The translations under genes and the position numbers were made by a program. Below are positions 53,717-62,788 of a stretch of 64,000 bases of DNA, in pieces. Under the pieces are notes generated by a model. It was not told the origin of the DNA and did not search any database. It saw only the letters and a list, made by a program, of their open reading frames with translations. Each line of letters opens with the position of its first letter. Position 1 is the stretch's first letter. The DNA is from Candidatus Bilophila faecipullorum (GTDB taxonomy: Bacteria; Desulfobacterota; Desulfovibrionia; Desulfovibrionales; Desulfovibrionaceae). The DNA is taken from contig CALVEZ010000012.1 of the NCBI GenBank assembly GCA_944326695.1, positions 19,042 through 83,041 on the forward strand, given 5' to 3'.

Positions 53717-55102
53717 ATGAAAAACGAACTGGATTTCGCCACCAAAAACGGGTGGGTGCATTACGCGGACCGCAAAGACGATATGGATGCATTCGCGGCC
53801 CGTTACATGGATTTTCTTAGCCACGCCAAAACCGAGCGGGAAACCGTCGAGCGTGTTGTGGAAGAACTCAAGGCGGCGGGCTTCTCCGAAGATTTCACCG
53901 CGGACAAGGTTTTCCGCACCTGGCGGGGCAAGGCGGTTTTCGTGGCCCGCAAGGGCGCGAAGCCCCTTTCGGCGGGCGTGCGTCTGATCAGCGCCCACAC
54001 CGACGCCCCGCGCCTTGACTTCAAGCAGCGCCCCCTTCTCGAACAGGCGGGCGTGGGTCAGGCCAAGACCCACTATTACGGCGGCATCCGCAAATATCAG
54101 TGGCTGGCGCGGCCCCTCGCCCTGCACGGCGTCATCGTCAAGGAGGACGGCTCGGTCATCCGCGTGACGCTCGGCGAGGACCCGGGCGATCCGGTCTTCA
54201 CCATTTCCGACCTGCTCCCGCATCTGGCCCAGAAGGAAGTAACCAAAACCGTGGCCGAGGCCTTCGACGCCGAAAAGCTCAACATCATTCTGGGGCACAG
54301 CCCGCTTCCGGCGCCCGAAGGCGAAGCCGGGGACGAAAAGAAGGAAGCCAAGGACCCCGTGCGCGCCAACATTCTGGCCCTGCTCAACCGCAAGTACGGC
54401 ATCCGCGAGGAAGACCTCATGTCCGCGGAATTGCAGGCCGTTCCCGCCGGGCCAGCCCGCTATGTGGGACTCGACGAGGCGCTCATCGGCGGCTACGGGC
54501 AGGATGACCGCGTGTGCGTGTTCACCGCCCTCGCCGCCCTGCTTGACGCCGCCGATCCCGACCGCGCCAACTGCCTCATTTTCTGGGACAAGGAGGAAAT
54601 CGGCTCTGAAGGCTCCACGGGCGCGCAGGGGCGTTTTCTCGAATACTGCATGGAGGACCTCGTCGAGGCATGGGAACCGGGCGCGAAGGTGCGCGACGTC
54701 TTCCAGAACTCCACGGCGGTTTCCGGCGACGTGCACGCCGCCACCGATCCCGACTGGCAGGAACTGCACGAAAAGCTCAACGCCTCGATCATCGGGCATG
54801 GCCCCACCTTCTGCAAGTTCACGGGCTCGCGCGGCAAGTACGGCGCGAACGACGCCCATCCCGAATACATCGGCTGGCTGCGCGGCGTGCTGAACGCCAA
54901 GGACATCCCGTGGCAGATGGCCGAACTCGGCAAGGTCGACCACGGCGGGGGCGGCACGGTGGCCCTCTATCTCGCCGCCTACGGTATGGACACCATTGAT
55001 CTCGGCCCCGCCGTCCTGTCTATGCACAGCCCCTTTGAACTGCTTTCAAAAGCCGACCTCTATTCCACCAAACTCGCATATCAGGCCATTCTGGAAGCCT
55101 AA
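53717..55102 (+). CDS. M18 family aminopeptidase
   Basis: This 461-residue cytoplasmic metallopeptidase shows the M18 metal-site segments: LISAHTDAPRLDFK near 95, FWDKEEIGSEGSTGAQ in the middle and ELGKVDHGGGGTVALYLA near the C-terminus. It removes N-terminal residues (acidic or broad, depending on branch) from peptides as a dodecameric two-zinc enzyme. The start at 53717 has AAAGGAAACGCCG. A long inverted repeat (GGGGCGGAGG with CCTCCGCCCC, 55112-55173) follows the stop but is followed by A, not T, on this strand. Confidence 0.92.
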   Translation: MKNELDFATKNGWVHYADRKDDMDAFAARYMDFLSHAKTERETVERVVEELKAAGFSEDFTADKVFRTWRGKAVFVARKGAKPLSAGVRLISAHTDAPRLDFKQRPLLEQAGVGQAKTHYYGGIRKYQWLARPLALHGVIVKEDGSVIRVTLGEDPGDPVFTISDLLPHLAQKEVTKTVAEAFDAEKLNIILGHSPLPAPEGEAGDEKKEAKDPVRANILALLNRKYGIREEDLMSAELQAVPAGPARYVGLDEALIGGYGQDDRVCVFTALAALLDAADPDRANCLIFWDKEEIGSEGSTGAQGRFLEYCMEDLVEAWEPGAKVRDVFQNSTAVSGDVHAATDPDWQELHEKLNASIIGHGPTFCKFTGSRGKYGANDAHPEYIGWLRGVLNAKDIPWQMAELGKVDHGGGGTVALYLAAYGMDTIDLGPAVLSMHSPFELLSKADLYSTKLAYQAILEA

Positions 55103-55335
55103 GCTCCGGGGCGGAGGAAAGGACGGGCGCGCTGCGGGCACACGGCGTTTCCCCGCTCCGGACCTCCGCCCCCGAAAAAAATAACGGCAGGGCGAGGGAA
55201 GGAAACCTTTTGCAATCATGCACGAAAACGGTATGATAGGCGCTCTTCTGCCGCCGGATCACCTCAAGGGGCGTTGCGTTGCGGCAAAAGACAGCGTAAC
55301 GGAAACGCGGCCAATCCTTTTGCCTTTCCCCGCCC

Positions 55336-56916
55336 ATGAACGAACGCACGCCCACCTCTCAAGCCGAACCCGCACAGCCGACGCCCCGGCGCGCCCAGCC
55401 CTCGCTGGCGCGGCGCTATATGGGCAAGCTGTTGGCGAACATCGCCACCGTGCCGGTCTACCTGATCATGGAGGCGGTGCTTCCGCGTGCGCTCGGGCCG
55501 CAGACCTACGGCAACTTCAATTTCGCCACCAGCGTCTTCACGCAGCTCACGGGCTTTCTGGACATGGGCACGTCCACGTGCTTCTACAACGCCCTTTCCC
55601 GCCGCCAGTACGAAATGCCGCTCGTCGCCTTCTATGGCCGGGTGTCCGCGCTGGTGTTCCTCGTCACCATGCTGTCGGGCCTTTTCCTGCTCGTCCCGGA
55701 ACTGGGGGACCTGCTCCTGCCGGACGTTCCTCTGTGGTACGCGCCGCTGGCCGCCTTTTACGGCTTCCTGCTCTGGGGGACCCGGGTCGTGCGCTCCATG
55801 AACGACGCCCTCGGGCTGACCGTGCCGGGCGAGCTGCTGCGCAGCGTGGTCAACCTGCTGGGTGCGGGACTCATCCTCGCCTTCTTCTGGCTCGGCCTCC
55901 TGAACGCGGGGGCGCTTTTCGGCATCCAGTACGCCATGATGGGCGGCATCATCATCGGTTGCCTGCTGATCATGCGCCGCTCGTGGACGCACATCGACTG
56001 GGGGTTGAGCCGGGATCAGCGACTGGCCTACACGCGGGAATTTTCCGACTACAGTATGCCCCTCTTCGTGCAGGCCCTGCTTTCAGCTCTGGCGCTTTCG
56101 GCGGAACGATGGGTGCTCCAGTGGTTCGACGGCAGCACGCAGCAGGGCTATTTCGCACTCTCGCAACGGGTCAGCGCGGCGTGCTTCCTTTTCGTATCGG
56201 CCATGACCCCGCTCATCATGCGTGAACTCGCCATCGCGTGGGGCAAGGACGACCGCGAGCACATGGGACGCCTGCTCACGCGCTTCGCGCCGCTGCTCTT
56301 CGGCATCGCGGCGTGGTTTTCCTGCTTTACCGCCGTGGAAGCCTCCGTATTGGTGCATATTTTCGGCGGTGCGGAATTCGCGGCCGCGCTCATCCCGGTG
56401 CAGATCATGGCGCTCTACCCCGCGCATCAGGCCTACGGACAGCTTGCAAGCTCGGTCTTTCACGCCACGGGCCGCACCAAAACCCTGCGCAATCTCGCCT
56501 TTGTGGAACATTTCGGCGGTTTCGTCCTCGTCTGGCTGCTGGTCGCCCCGGAAAGCCTCCTTGGGATGGGCCTCGGCGCGACCGGGCTTGCCATCAAAAC
56601 CGTGATCACCCAGTTCATCATGGTCAATCTGCTTTTCTGGATGGCTTCCCGCCTCATCCCCCTCAACTTTTTCCGCAACCTGCTCCTGCAAGGGCTGATC
56701 CTCGGCTCCCTCCTCGGGCTGGCATGGGTCTGCCGCGAGGCCACCGGCCTCTATTTCCCCGACGAGGCGCATCGGATCATCCGCTTCCTCTTCTCCGGGG
56801 TCCTCTACTCCTTCATGTCCCTCGGGCTGGTCGTCACCTGCCCCGGGCTTTTCGGCTGCACGCGGCAGGATTTCCGCGAAATGCTGATCCGCTTCCGCAT
56901 CCTCAAGAAAAAATAG
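55336..56916 (+). CDS. polysaccharide flippase (Wzx/MATE-type, oligosaccharide flippase family)
   Basis: This 526-residue inner-membrane protein has about fourteen predicted helices. The start MGKLLANIATVPVYLIMEAVLPRALGPQTYGNFNFATSV (residues 29-67) is the typical polysaccharide-synthase family opening, and GYFALSQRVSAACFLFVSAMTPLIMRE lies mid-protein. It should flip undecaprenyl-linked glycan units for capsule, O-antigen or similar polymers. The first 28 residues are polar, and an ATG at codon 29 is an alternative start; neither has a strong ribosome site. No other polysaccharide gene is adjacent except gmhB 612 bp away. Confidence 0.87.
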   Translation: MNERTPTSQAEPAQPTPRRAQPSLARRYMGKLLANIATVPVYLIMEAVLPRALGPQTYGNFNFATSVFTQLTGFLDMGTSTCFYNALSRRQYEMPLVAFYGRVSALVFLVTMLSGLFLLVPELGDLLLPDVPLWYAPLAAFYGFLLWGTRVVRSMNDALGLTVPGELLRSVVNLLGAGLILAFFWLGLLNAGALFGIQYAMMGGIIIGCLLIMRRSWTHIDWGLSRDQRLAYTREFSDYSMPLFVQALLSALALSAERWVLQWFDGSTQQGYFALSQRVSAACFLFVSAMTPLIMRELAIAWGKDDREHMGRLLTRFAPLLFGIAAWFSCFTAVEASVLVHIFGGAEFAAALIPVQIMALYPAHQAYGQLASSVFHATGRTKTLRNLAFVEHFGGFVLVWLLVAPESLLGMGLGATGLAIKTVITQFIMVNLLFWMASRLIPLNFFRNLLLQGLILGSLLGLAWVCREATGLYFPDEAHRIIRFLFSGVLYSFMSLGLVVTCPGLFGCTRQDFREMLIRFRILKKK

Positions 56917-56948
56917 CGCACCCCACACGCGGTAAGGCACGCCGCACG

Positions 56949-57333
56949 CCCTCTCCCATCCGTGGGGATAAAGCTGTAGCCACGCTGAAAACGCAGCAAA
57001 TTCCTCATGCCGCTCCCCGTACGCGATGGAGAGGCCGAATAAGGACGGCTACGCCTATGGTCTGAAGGGACCGCTCCGCGTATGCGGGGAAAAGACGTGG
57101 TTTTGCCCGGAGGTGGGGTGTGCCCCACACGGGCCGCTCCGGGTGCGGAGAGACAGCTTCCCCGATCCATCGCCGGGCACCAGCCCTACTACGTCCCCCC
57201 ACACAAGGATAAAGCTTCCTCTCGCGCATACATCACAAAATCCGCATGACTGCATCCCCGCACAGGAGGATGGAGCGGAACCGCCGCCCGGATCGGGCAG
57301 CTTGGAGGGCGCTCCCGGAGATGGAAAAGCCCG
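56949..57333. repeat. degenerate ~60-bp periodic repeats resembling an eroded CRISPR array
   Basis: Six or seven short blocks recur at 55-62 bp steps; the GGAT/GGAA-type cores lie near 56966, 57028, 57088, 57147, 57207, 57268 and 57323. The clearest, 57074-57094, reads CTCCGCGTATGCGGGGAAAAG; 56953-56974 contains CCGTGGGGATAAAGCTG and 57253-57279 contains TCCCCGCACAGGAGGATGG. The consensus is palindromic and close to type I-E CRISPR repeats (TCCCCGCGTATGCGGGGA), and 60-61 bp is their usual period. Divergence between units is high and no cas gene is present, so this is a tentative call. Confidence 0.4.
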
Positions 57334-57351
57334 ACCGGAGTGCCTTACTCA

Positions 57352-57504
57352 GGCCCTGTCACAGGAAAGGAGCGTCTGCTTTTGAGCACCCCGGATTTCA
57401 GAAGGTCTCAACACTGTTGAGGCAACAGGCTCCACCATGCGAAACGTTCGTCCGCATTTTTCTGAAATCACAGAGGAAATATACCAATTGATTGCAAGAG
57501 AGCC
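57352..57504 (+). repeat. MITE-like ~155-bp element, copy 3
   Basis: It starts GGCCCTGTCACAGG and ends AAGAGAGCC (degenerate ends). The core CTCAACACTGTTGAGGC, CAACAGGCTCC and CTGAAATCACAGAGGAAATA match copies 1, 2 and 4. It lies between the convergent 3' ends of the flippase and gmhB genes, next to the CRISPR-like repeats. Confidence 0.75.
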
Positions 57505-57528
57505 ATGCTGAAAAGGCAACATCAGGCG

Positions 57529-58143
57529 TCATCCCTCCTCCGGCAAGGAGGCTCCCTCCGCTGACGCCTTCTCAATCCACGCCGCCGCCGCCGCGAAGTC
57601 CGCAGCTACCACGCGGCGCGGCAGGCCCGGGCATTCCGCGTATCCCGATGCCGGGATCGGCAGGCCCGCCTCCCGCGCCTCTGCCGCGCCCTTGCCGCTG
57701 AGCACGAGTATCCCGGCGGCAAGCCCCGCGTTGGCGGCAAAGGCCAAATCATCCAGCTTGTCGCCAATCATCACGGTCGTTTCGGGGGAAAGGCCATGCC
57801 GTTCCCGCAGCGCCTCGAAAAGGCCGGGCAGAGGCTTGCGGCAGGAGCAGGCCGCCTCGGGCGCGTGAGGGCACCACACCGCATCGTCGAGGCGCACACC
57901 GCAGCCGCCGAGCAGTTCCTCCAGACGCCGTTGGCAGGCTCGCACCGCCTCCTCATCGAAATAGCCCCGCCCCACGCCGGACTGGTTCGACACCATAAAA
58001 AGCCGCCGCCCGTCCCGGGCCAGCCGCGCAAGGGCGGAGCCTACTCCCGGCAGAAGGACGACGCCCGCGGGATCGGCCAGATAATGACGGTCCTCGATGA
58101 GCGTCCCGTCGCGGTCAAGCAGCACTGCGCGCACAAAAGCCAT
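57529..58143 (-). CDS. gmhB: D-glycero-D-manno-heptose 1,7-bisphosphate 7-phosphatase
   Basis: This 204-residue HAD-IIIA phosphatase has the nucleophile motif LLDRDGTLIED (Asp10, Asp12), motif II MVSNQSGVGRG and motif III MIGDKLDDLAFA. A zinc-binding CPHAPEAACSCRKP (Cys-x-His...Cys-x-Cys) is characteristic of GmhB. It removes the 7-phosphate in ADP-heptose synthesis for lipopolysaccharide core. The ATG at 58143 has TAAGGAGGTTTCTTC. It is divergent from the amino-acid transporter genes and stands alone. Confidence 0.92.
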   Translation of the reverse strand: MAFVRAVLLDRDGTLIEDRHYLADPAGVVLLPGVGSALARLARDGRRLFMVSNQSGVGRGYFDEEAVRACQRRLEELLGGCGVRLDDAVWCPHAPEAACSCRKPLPGLFEALRERHGLSPETTVMIGDKLDDLAFAANAGLAAGILVLSGKGAAEAREAGLPIPASGYAECPGLPRRVVAADFAAAAAWIEKASAEGASLPEEG

Positions 58144-58244
58144 GAAGAAACCTCCTTAAAAAGGCACGATGCGTCAAAGGACACAGGAACGTTGCACAAA
58201 TCGCAGAAAGGAACCCTGAAAGGGCGTGTCCTCGTCTTGACACG

Positions 58245-58264
58245 TTTTGCAAGTTCCTGCAAAA
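58245..58264. promoter_or_regulatory. inverted repeat in the gmhB/ABC-transporter divergent gap
   Basis: TTTTGCA-AGTTCC-TGCAAAA is a perfect 7-6-7 inverted repeat. It overlaps a region starting with TTGACA (58237-58242), a likely -35 of the transporter operon, and lies about 115 bp before its ATG, where a repressor or activator could act. Confidence 0.45.
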
Positions 58265-58378
58265 GGAAACGCTTAGAATATGGAGGACGGAAAGCCGCCG
58301 CAGGAAAGGAAAGCGTTTTTCCGTTACGGTCTTATCGCCATTGAACACGTTGCCCGCAACATTTGGAGGAACTGTGGT

Positions 58379-59122
58379 ATGATGCGTCTTTTCAGTGCGT
58401 CCCTCTTGTCTCTGCTCCTGTGTGCTTCTTTGGCCAATGCCGCGGAAAAACCCCTGATCGTGGCTTCCGACGCGACGTGGCCTCCCATCGAAATGCTTGA
58501 CGAAAACAAAAACGTGGTGGGCTATTCCATCGACTACCTGAAAGCCGTGGCCAAGGAAGCCGGGCTCACCGTCGAGTTCCGCAACACGGCGTGGGACGGC
58601 ATTTTCGCCGCGCTCGAATCCCGGCAGGCCGACATCATCGCCTCCTCCGTCACCATCACCGAAAAACGCAAGAAAGCCATGGGCTTCTCCGATCCCTACT
58701 GCGAAATCCGGCAGGCTGTGGTCGTCCCCGCGGGCGTTGAAATCACGTCGCTGAAGGACCTCGACGGCAAAAAGGTGGGCGGTCAGATCGGCACCACCGG
58801 CCTTGTGGAGACTCTGCCCAAGGCCAAGTCCAAGGCCATCGTCAAGACCTACGACGAAGTGGGCCTTGCCCTTGAGGACCTCGCCAAGGGCAACATCGAC
58901 GCCGTGGTCTGCGACGACCCGGTCGCCAAGTTCTACGCCAACAAGAAGCAGGAATACAAGGGCAAGCTGCACGTGGCCTTCATCACCGAAGACGTGGAAT
59001 ATTACGGTTTCGCCGTGCGCCAGTCCGACAAGGACCTCGTGAAGAAGCTCAATGAAGGCATCAAGGCCGTCAAGGAAAAGGGCCTCGACAAGCAGATTGT
59101 GGAGACGTGGATCGGCAGATAG
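58379..59122 (+). CDS. polar amino-acid ABC transporter, substrate-binding protein
   Basis: This 247-residue periplasmic protein (SBP_bac_3 family) has a signal peptide ending near SLANAAEK (about residue 20). Ligand-site segments are ATWPPIEMLDENKNVVGYSIDYLK, the Arg-bearing SSVTITEKRKKAMGFSDPY and VGGQIGTTG. The family binds amino acids such as glutamine, cystine or arginine; specificity is not readable by eye. The first of two adjacent ATGs is used, with GGAGGA at good distance. It heads a three-gene transporter operon, with 186 bp to the permease. Confidence 0.92.
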   Translation: MMRLFSASLLSLLLCASLANAAEKPLIVASDATWPPIEMLDENKNVVGYSIDYLKAVAKEAGLTVEFRNTAWDGIFAALESRQADIIASSVTITEKRKKAMGFSDPYCEIRQAVVVPAGVEITSLKDLDGKKVGGQIGTTGLVETLPKAKSKAIVKTYDEVGLALEDLAKGNIDAVVCDDPVAKFYANKKQEYKGKLHVAFITEDVEYYGFAVRQSDKDLVKKLNEGIKAVKEKGLDKQIVETWIGR

Positions 59123-59308
59123 GCCGGTTTTTTCTCCTTTTCATATCAACCCGTAGCGGTTTACGGTACCGGCAGGGGAGTCCGCTCCTCTGCCGCCCGT
59201 TTGGTAAGGACCCTTTTCCGCGCGCCTGTGAAGGCTCGCCGCACCTTCCGCAAGGCCCCGCCGAGACGCCCCGCCGCTTGCCGGAGCCCGACATTTCTAG
59301 GAACCCGT

Positions 59309-60103
59309 ATGAACAATGCTCCCAACATCCGCATTGAGGTCACCGAGGGCGCACAAATCCCCGATCCGAGCGACCGCAGGCTGATCAACGCATGGACGCT
59401 GGCGTTCTGCGTGGCGGTGGTGGCGCTGATCACCCTGTGCGCCACCCGGCCCGATCCCTATCTTGAAATCGTCAAATTCCTTCCCGACGGGCTCGTCGTT
59501 ACCTTTGAGGTGACGATCCTCTCCCTGCTGTGCACCCTGCCCATCGGCCTCCTGACCGGACTTGGCCGCCTCTCGCGCAATCCCATCATCAACCTCGTGG
59601 CCTCGACCTACGTGGAAATCATCCGCGGCGTGCCGTTGCTCGTCCAGCTTTTCTACATCTACTACGCCCTCGGGCGCATCATTCAGGTGCCGCCGATGGT
59701 TTCGGCGGTCATCGCCATCAGCTTCTGCTACGGCGCGTACATGGGCGAAGTCTTCCGCGCAGGCATCCTCTCCGTTCCCAAGGGACAGACGGAAGCCGCC
59801 CGCTCCCTCGGCTTCAACCGCTTCCAGACCATGACCCTCGTCGTGCTCCCGCAGGCCATGCGCACCATCCTGCCCCCCATCGGCAACGAGTGCATCGCCA
59901 TGCTCAAGGACACCTCGCTGGTTTCCATTATCGCCGTGGCCGACCTCCTGCGCCGCGGTCGCGAGTTCGCCTCGCAGACCTTCGACTATTTCGAGACCTA
60001 CACGGTCATCGCCCTCGTATATCTCATCATCACCCTGCTGCTCTCCAAAGGCGTGAGCATGATGGAAGGGAGGCTCACCTATTATGACCGCGACAGAAAG
60101 TAA
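59309..60103 (+). CDS. polar amino-acid ABC transporter, permease
   Basis: This 264-residue His/Glu/Gln/Arg-type permease has a cytoplasmic N-terminus and about five helices. [21 protein letters not shown] is the hallmark segment, and the EAA loop is [25 protein letters not shown]. It probably forms a homodimer, because only one permease gene is present. The start at 59309 has AGGAACCCGT. The last 20 bp overlap the ATPase gene. Confidence 0.93.
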   Translation: MNNAPNIRIEVTEGAQIPDPSDRRLINAWTLAFCVAVVALITLCATRPDPYLEIVKFLPDGLVVTFEVTILSLLCTLPIGLLTGLGRLSRNPIINLVASTYVEIIRGVPLLVQLFYIYYALGRIIQVPPMVSAVIAISFCYGAYMGEVFRAGILSVPKGQTEAARSLGFNRFQTMTLVVLPQAMRTILPPIGNECIAMLKDTSLVSIIAVADLLRRGREFASQTFDYFETYTVIALVYLIITLLLSKGVSMMEGRLTYYDRDRK

Positions 60104-60851
60104 GGCTCCCGCCAAAGGCGACGGCCCCATCATCAGCATCAAGAACGTCTGGAAGTTCTTCGGGCAACTCACCGCGCTGCATGACGTGAGCTTCGACGTG
60201 CAGCCCGGCGAGCGGGTTGTCATCATCGGGCCCTCCGGCTCCGGCAAATCCACCCTGCTCCGCTCGATCAACCGTCTGGAGGTCATCGACAAGGGGATCA
60301 TCACGGTCGAAGGGCAGGACATCAATGCGCCGGAAAACGACATCAACACCATCCGGCAGGACCTCGGCATGGTGTTCCAGAGCTTCAACCTTTTCCCGCA
60401 CAAGACCGTGCTCCAGAACCTGACCATGGCCCCCATGAAGCTGCGCCATCTCTCGCGCCATGACGCCGAGGAGCGCGCCCTCCAGCTTCTGAAGAAAGTG
60501 GGCCTCTCGGAAAAGGTCAACGTCTACCCGAGCATGCTCTCCGGCGGCCAGCAGCAGCGCGTCGCCATCGCCCGCGCGCTGGCCATGCAGCCCAACATCA
60601 TGCTCTTCGACGAGCCCACCTCCGCTCTCGACCCGGAAATGATCGGTGAAGTGCTCGACGTCATGGTCACGCTGGCGCGGGAAGGCATGACGATGGTTTG
60701 CGTCACCCACGAAATGGGCTTCGCCCGAGAAGTGGCCGACCGCATCGTCTTTATGGATCAGGGGCAGATACTCGAAGTGGCCCCGCCTTCCGAAATCTTC
60801 TCGAATCCGAAACACCCCCGCCTCCAGCAGTTCCTGAAGCAGATTCTCTAA
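60084..60851 (+). CDS. polar amino-acid ABC transporter, ATP-binding protein
   Basis: This 255-residue ATPase has Walker [10 protein letters not shown] (about 49-57), Q-loop [19 protein letters not shown], signature [15 protein letters not shown], Walker [16 protein letters not shown] and the switch His in VTHEMGFA, all in the GlnQ/HisP/ArtP class. It drives uptake with the preceding binding protein and permease. The start lies inside the permease gene (20-bp overlap), giving coupled translation. A strong terminator follows. Confidence 0.95.
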   Translation: MTATESKAPAKGDGPIISIKNVWKFFGQLTALHDVSFDVQPGERVVIIGPSGSGKSTLLRSINRLEVIDKGIITVEGQDINAPENDINTIRQDLGMVFQSFNLFPHKTVLQNLTMAPMKLRHLSRHDAEERALQLLKKVGLSEKVNVYPSMLSGGQQQRVAIARALAMQPNIMLFDEPTSALDPEMIGEVLDVMVTLAREGMTMVCVTHEMGFAREVADRIVFMDQGQILEVAPPSEIFSNPKHPRLQQFLKQIL

Positions 60852-60942
60852 AGAAGAAAAGTGCGGAGTCCGGCGGGAGCGTCCCGCACCCCCTGCCGGA
60901 CTCCCCCCCGAAAGCCTTTCCGTCCGCGGAAGGCGACAGCAC

Positions 60943-60980
60943 AAAGCCTTCCGGCGTATTCCACCGGAAGGCTTTTCTTT
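60943..60980 (+). terminator. terminator of the amino-acid ABC operon
   Basis: AAGCCTTCCGG pairs perfectly with CCGGAAGGCTT (11 bp) around a 9-nt loop, followed by TTCTTT. A weaker imperfect hairpin precedes it at about 60915-60934. Confidence 0.92.
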
Positions 60981-60988
60981 CCCTGACG

Positions 60989-61195
60989 CTATTCGGCCTT
61001 GCCGTCGTCCGGCGAAGACCCGTCCCCGCCGCAGGCACATTCCTTTTTGGGCTGGTACGTCACTTCTCCCGTCCCCATATTGAAATGCACTTCCACTTCG
61101 TCGCCCTCGGGCGTCTTGACCACCGTGCTCTTGCTGGCCATGCAATCGGGGCTTTGGCCCTTGCCGCTTTTCTTTTCGTTGCACTGACATGCCAT
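60989..61195 (-). CDS. small Cys-rich hypothetical protein
   Basis: This 68-residue protein has no signal peptide. Cysteines occur as MACQC at the N-terminus, PDC in the middle and ECACGG near the C-terminus, so two C-x-C pairs frame a central strand-rich segment (STVVKTPEGDEVEVHFN, GEVTYQPKK). This suggests binding of a metal or an Fe-S cluster. The ribosome site AAAGGAGCGAAAGAGT supports the start. I do not recognise the family. It is convergent with the transporter operon and shares its intergenic terminator region. Confidence 0.72.
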   Translation of the reverse strand: MACQCNEKKSGKGQSPDCMASKSTVVKTPEGDEVEVHFNMGTGEVTYQPKKECACGGDGSSPDDGKAE

Positions 61196-61549
61196 ACTCT
61201 TTCGCTCCTTTTAGGGTAATCGCTCCCCTGCGTCCGCAAGGGGCGGGGCAATCCGGCCCCTGCCTCTTTTGAATGGGAATGATTCTTGAGAAGTCAAGAG
61301 AGGCACCTTCCCCTCAGGCCGGGCCTCACACGCCCGAGAAGGCACGGCAAGTGGCAACCACGCCAAAAGCGTACACCTTTTCCCACAGAAGAAAGACATG
61401 GCGGTGCTTCACAGCTCACGCGAAATGGGATAGTCTCCTCCCATCAAGTGACCTGCATGGCGTTTTCCGTGCCGCAGGCTCCGTCTTTTCGCGGCCCCGC
61501 ATGGCCGCATTACCACCCCCCGCGTGCGGGGGCGCACCGGGAGGGAGGC

Positions 61550-62788
61550 ATGAGCAAGCCGAACCGCTATCGAACGGACACAGCGGGAAAAGGGGATGAG
61601 GAGCCGCGCCGCAGCCACTACGGGCTGGCGCTCTTCATTCTTGTCGCGCTGATGGGCGTGGTGGGTTGGTTCTGGCTGGCCCGCGATCCCTCGGCCCGGG
61701 ATGAAATGACCCGCCGTATCGCCGTCCTCGAAAAAAACGGCCTTGAGCTGGTTTCGGACCTCGTGGACAAGTTTTCCACGCCGCCGCCACCGCCGGAAGT
61801 GGGCGCCGTGGCCGGGGGAAGCATCCCCGGTGCGCCGCCGAAATACCGTTCGCCCATCGAAACGTCCGCCGAACTGGAAGAAGCCCTTGCACAGGAGCGG
61901 CCCGTGCAGGAAGGCGGCGCCGAAATGCGAGGCCCCTACGCCGGGCCGGAAGAGACGCCTCCCTCGGACGCCGGGCGGCAGGATGATGCGGTTGTCCGTA
62001 TCGCCTTCATCGACGATCTGGCCGGATGGATGGTGACGCATTATGTGCCGGGCACCCCTGCGGGACGGGGGGGACGGCTCACCTCAAGCCTGCAAGGAGC
62101 CAACCTCCGTTACGGGCTGGGCATGAACGGCCTTGCGTGGATCGGGGACGACCTGCCCGCCGGGCGCGCCGCCGCGCTTGATCACGTCTTCACCCCCGGT
62201 ATGCTGGATGCCCTCTACAAGCTGTATATCGACCGCTTCATGGAGGCGGTCACACGGACGGCCAGCGGGCCGCTCCCGGACGGCGGCAGCCTCACCCCCG
62301 CTCAGCGCAACGAATTCTACCGACTGTACGCCCGCCAATTCCGGGGCGTTTCCGGGGCGTTGCAGGCTATCGCCTCCATGCCGGATTTCCTGCGCCAGAT
62401 GGAAGCCGTCCACGCCGCCGCCGACGCGGTGGTGAGCGCCAACGCCCAATATTCCGAAGTGACCTTCGCTGCCGACGAAGCCCGCTCCAACGGTGACTAC
62501 GCGCGCTACAACACGCTGCGCCAGCAGACGGAAGCCAAGGGCCGCCAGTATCAGGAATCCGTCATCGCCCGCGAACGCAGCCGCGAAGCCTTTATCCGCC
62601 AGCTCAAGAGGACGCCCGACGCCCGAACACTGGATAACGCCTCCCTCATCTATATCGCGGAGTGGATCGAGCGCCGCGTCCGCCATCACCCGGAAAAACT
62701 CACGGCCGCCGGGCAAGCCGCCAGCCTCTTCCAGAATCTGGCCGCCCAGTTTGAAGCTGCGGAAAAGGCCGCAGGAGCCGCCCAATGA
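61550..62788 (+). CDS. single-pass membrane protein of unknown function
   Basis: This 412-residue protein has a charged cytoplasmic start (MSKPNRYRTD), one membrane helix at about 24-44 (YGLALFILVALMGVVGWFWLA), a Pro-rich linker (STPPPPPEVGAV) and a long soluble, mostly helical C-terminal part outside the membrane (about 145-412), with Ala/Gln/Arg-rich stretches suggesting coiled coil. I do not recognise a family. The start has GGGAGGGAGGC. The next gene overlaps it by 4 bp (ATGA), so the two proteins are produced together and probably act together. Confidence 0.8.
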   Translation: MSKPNRYRTDTAGKGDEEPRRSHYGLALFILVALMGVVGWFWLARDPSARDEMTRRIAVLEKNGLELVSDLVDKFSTPPPPPEVGAVAGGSIPGAPPKYRSPIETSAELEEALAQERPVQEGGAEMRGPYAGPEETPPSDAGRQDDAVVRIAFIDDLAGWMVTHYVPGTPAGRGGRLTSSLQGANLRYGLGMNGLAWIGDDLPAGRAAALDHVFTPGMLDALYKLYIDRFMEAVTRTASGPLPDGGSLTPAQRNEFYRLYARQFRGVSGALQAIASMPDFLRQMEAVHAAADAVVSANAQYSEVTFAADEARSNGDYARYNTLRQQTEAKGRQYQESVIARERSREAFIRQLKRTPDARTLDNASLIYIAEWIERRVRHHPEKLTAAGQAASLFQNLAAQFEAAEKAAGAAQ

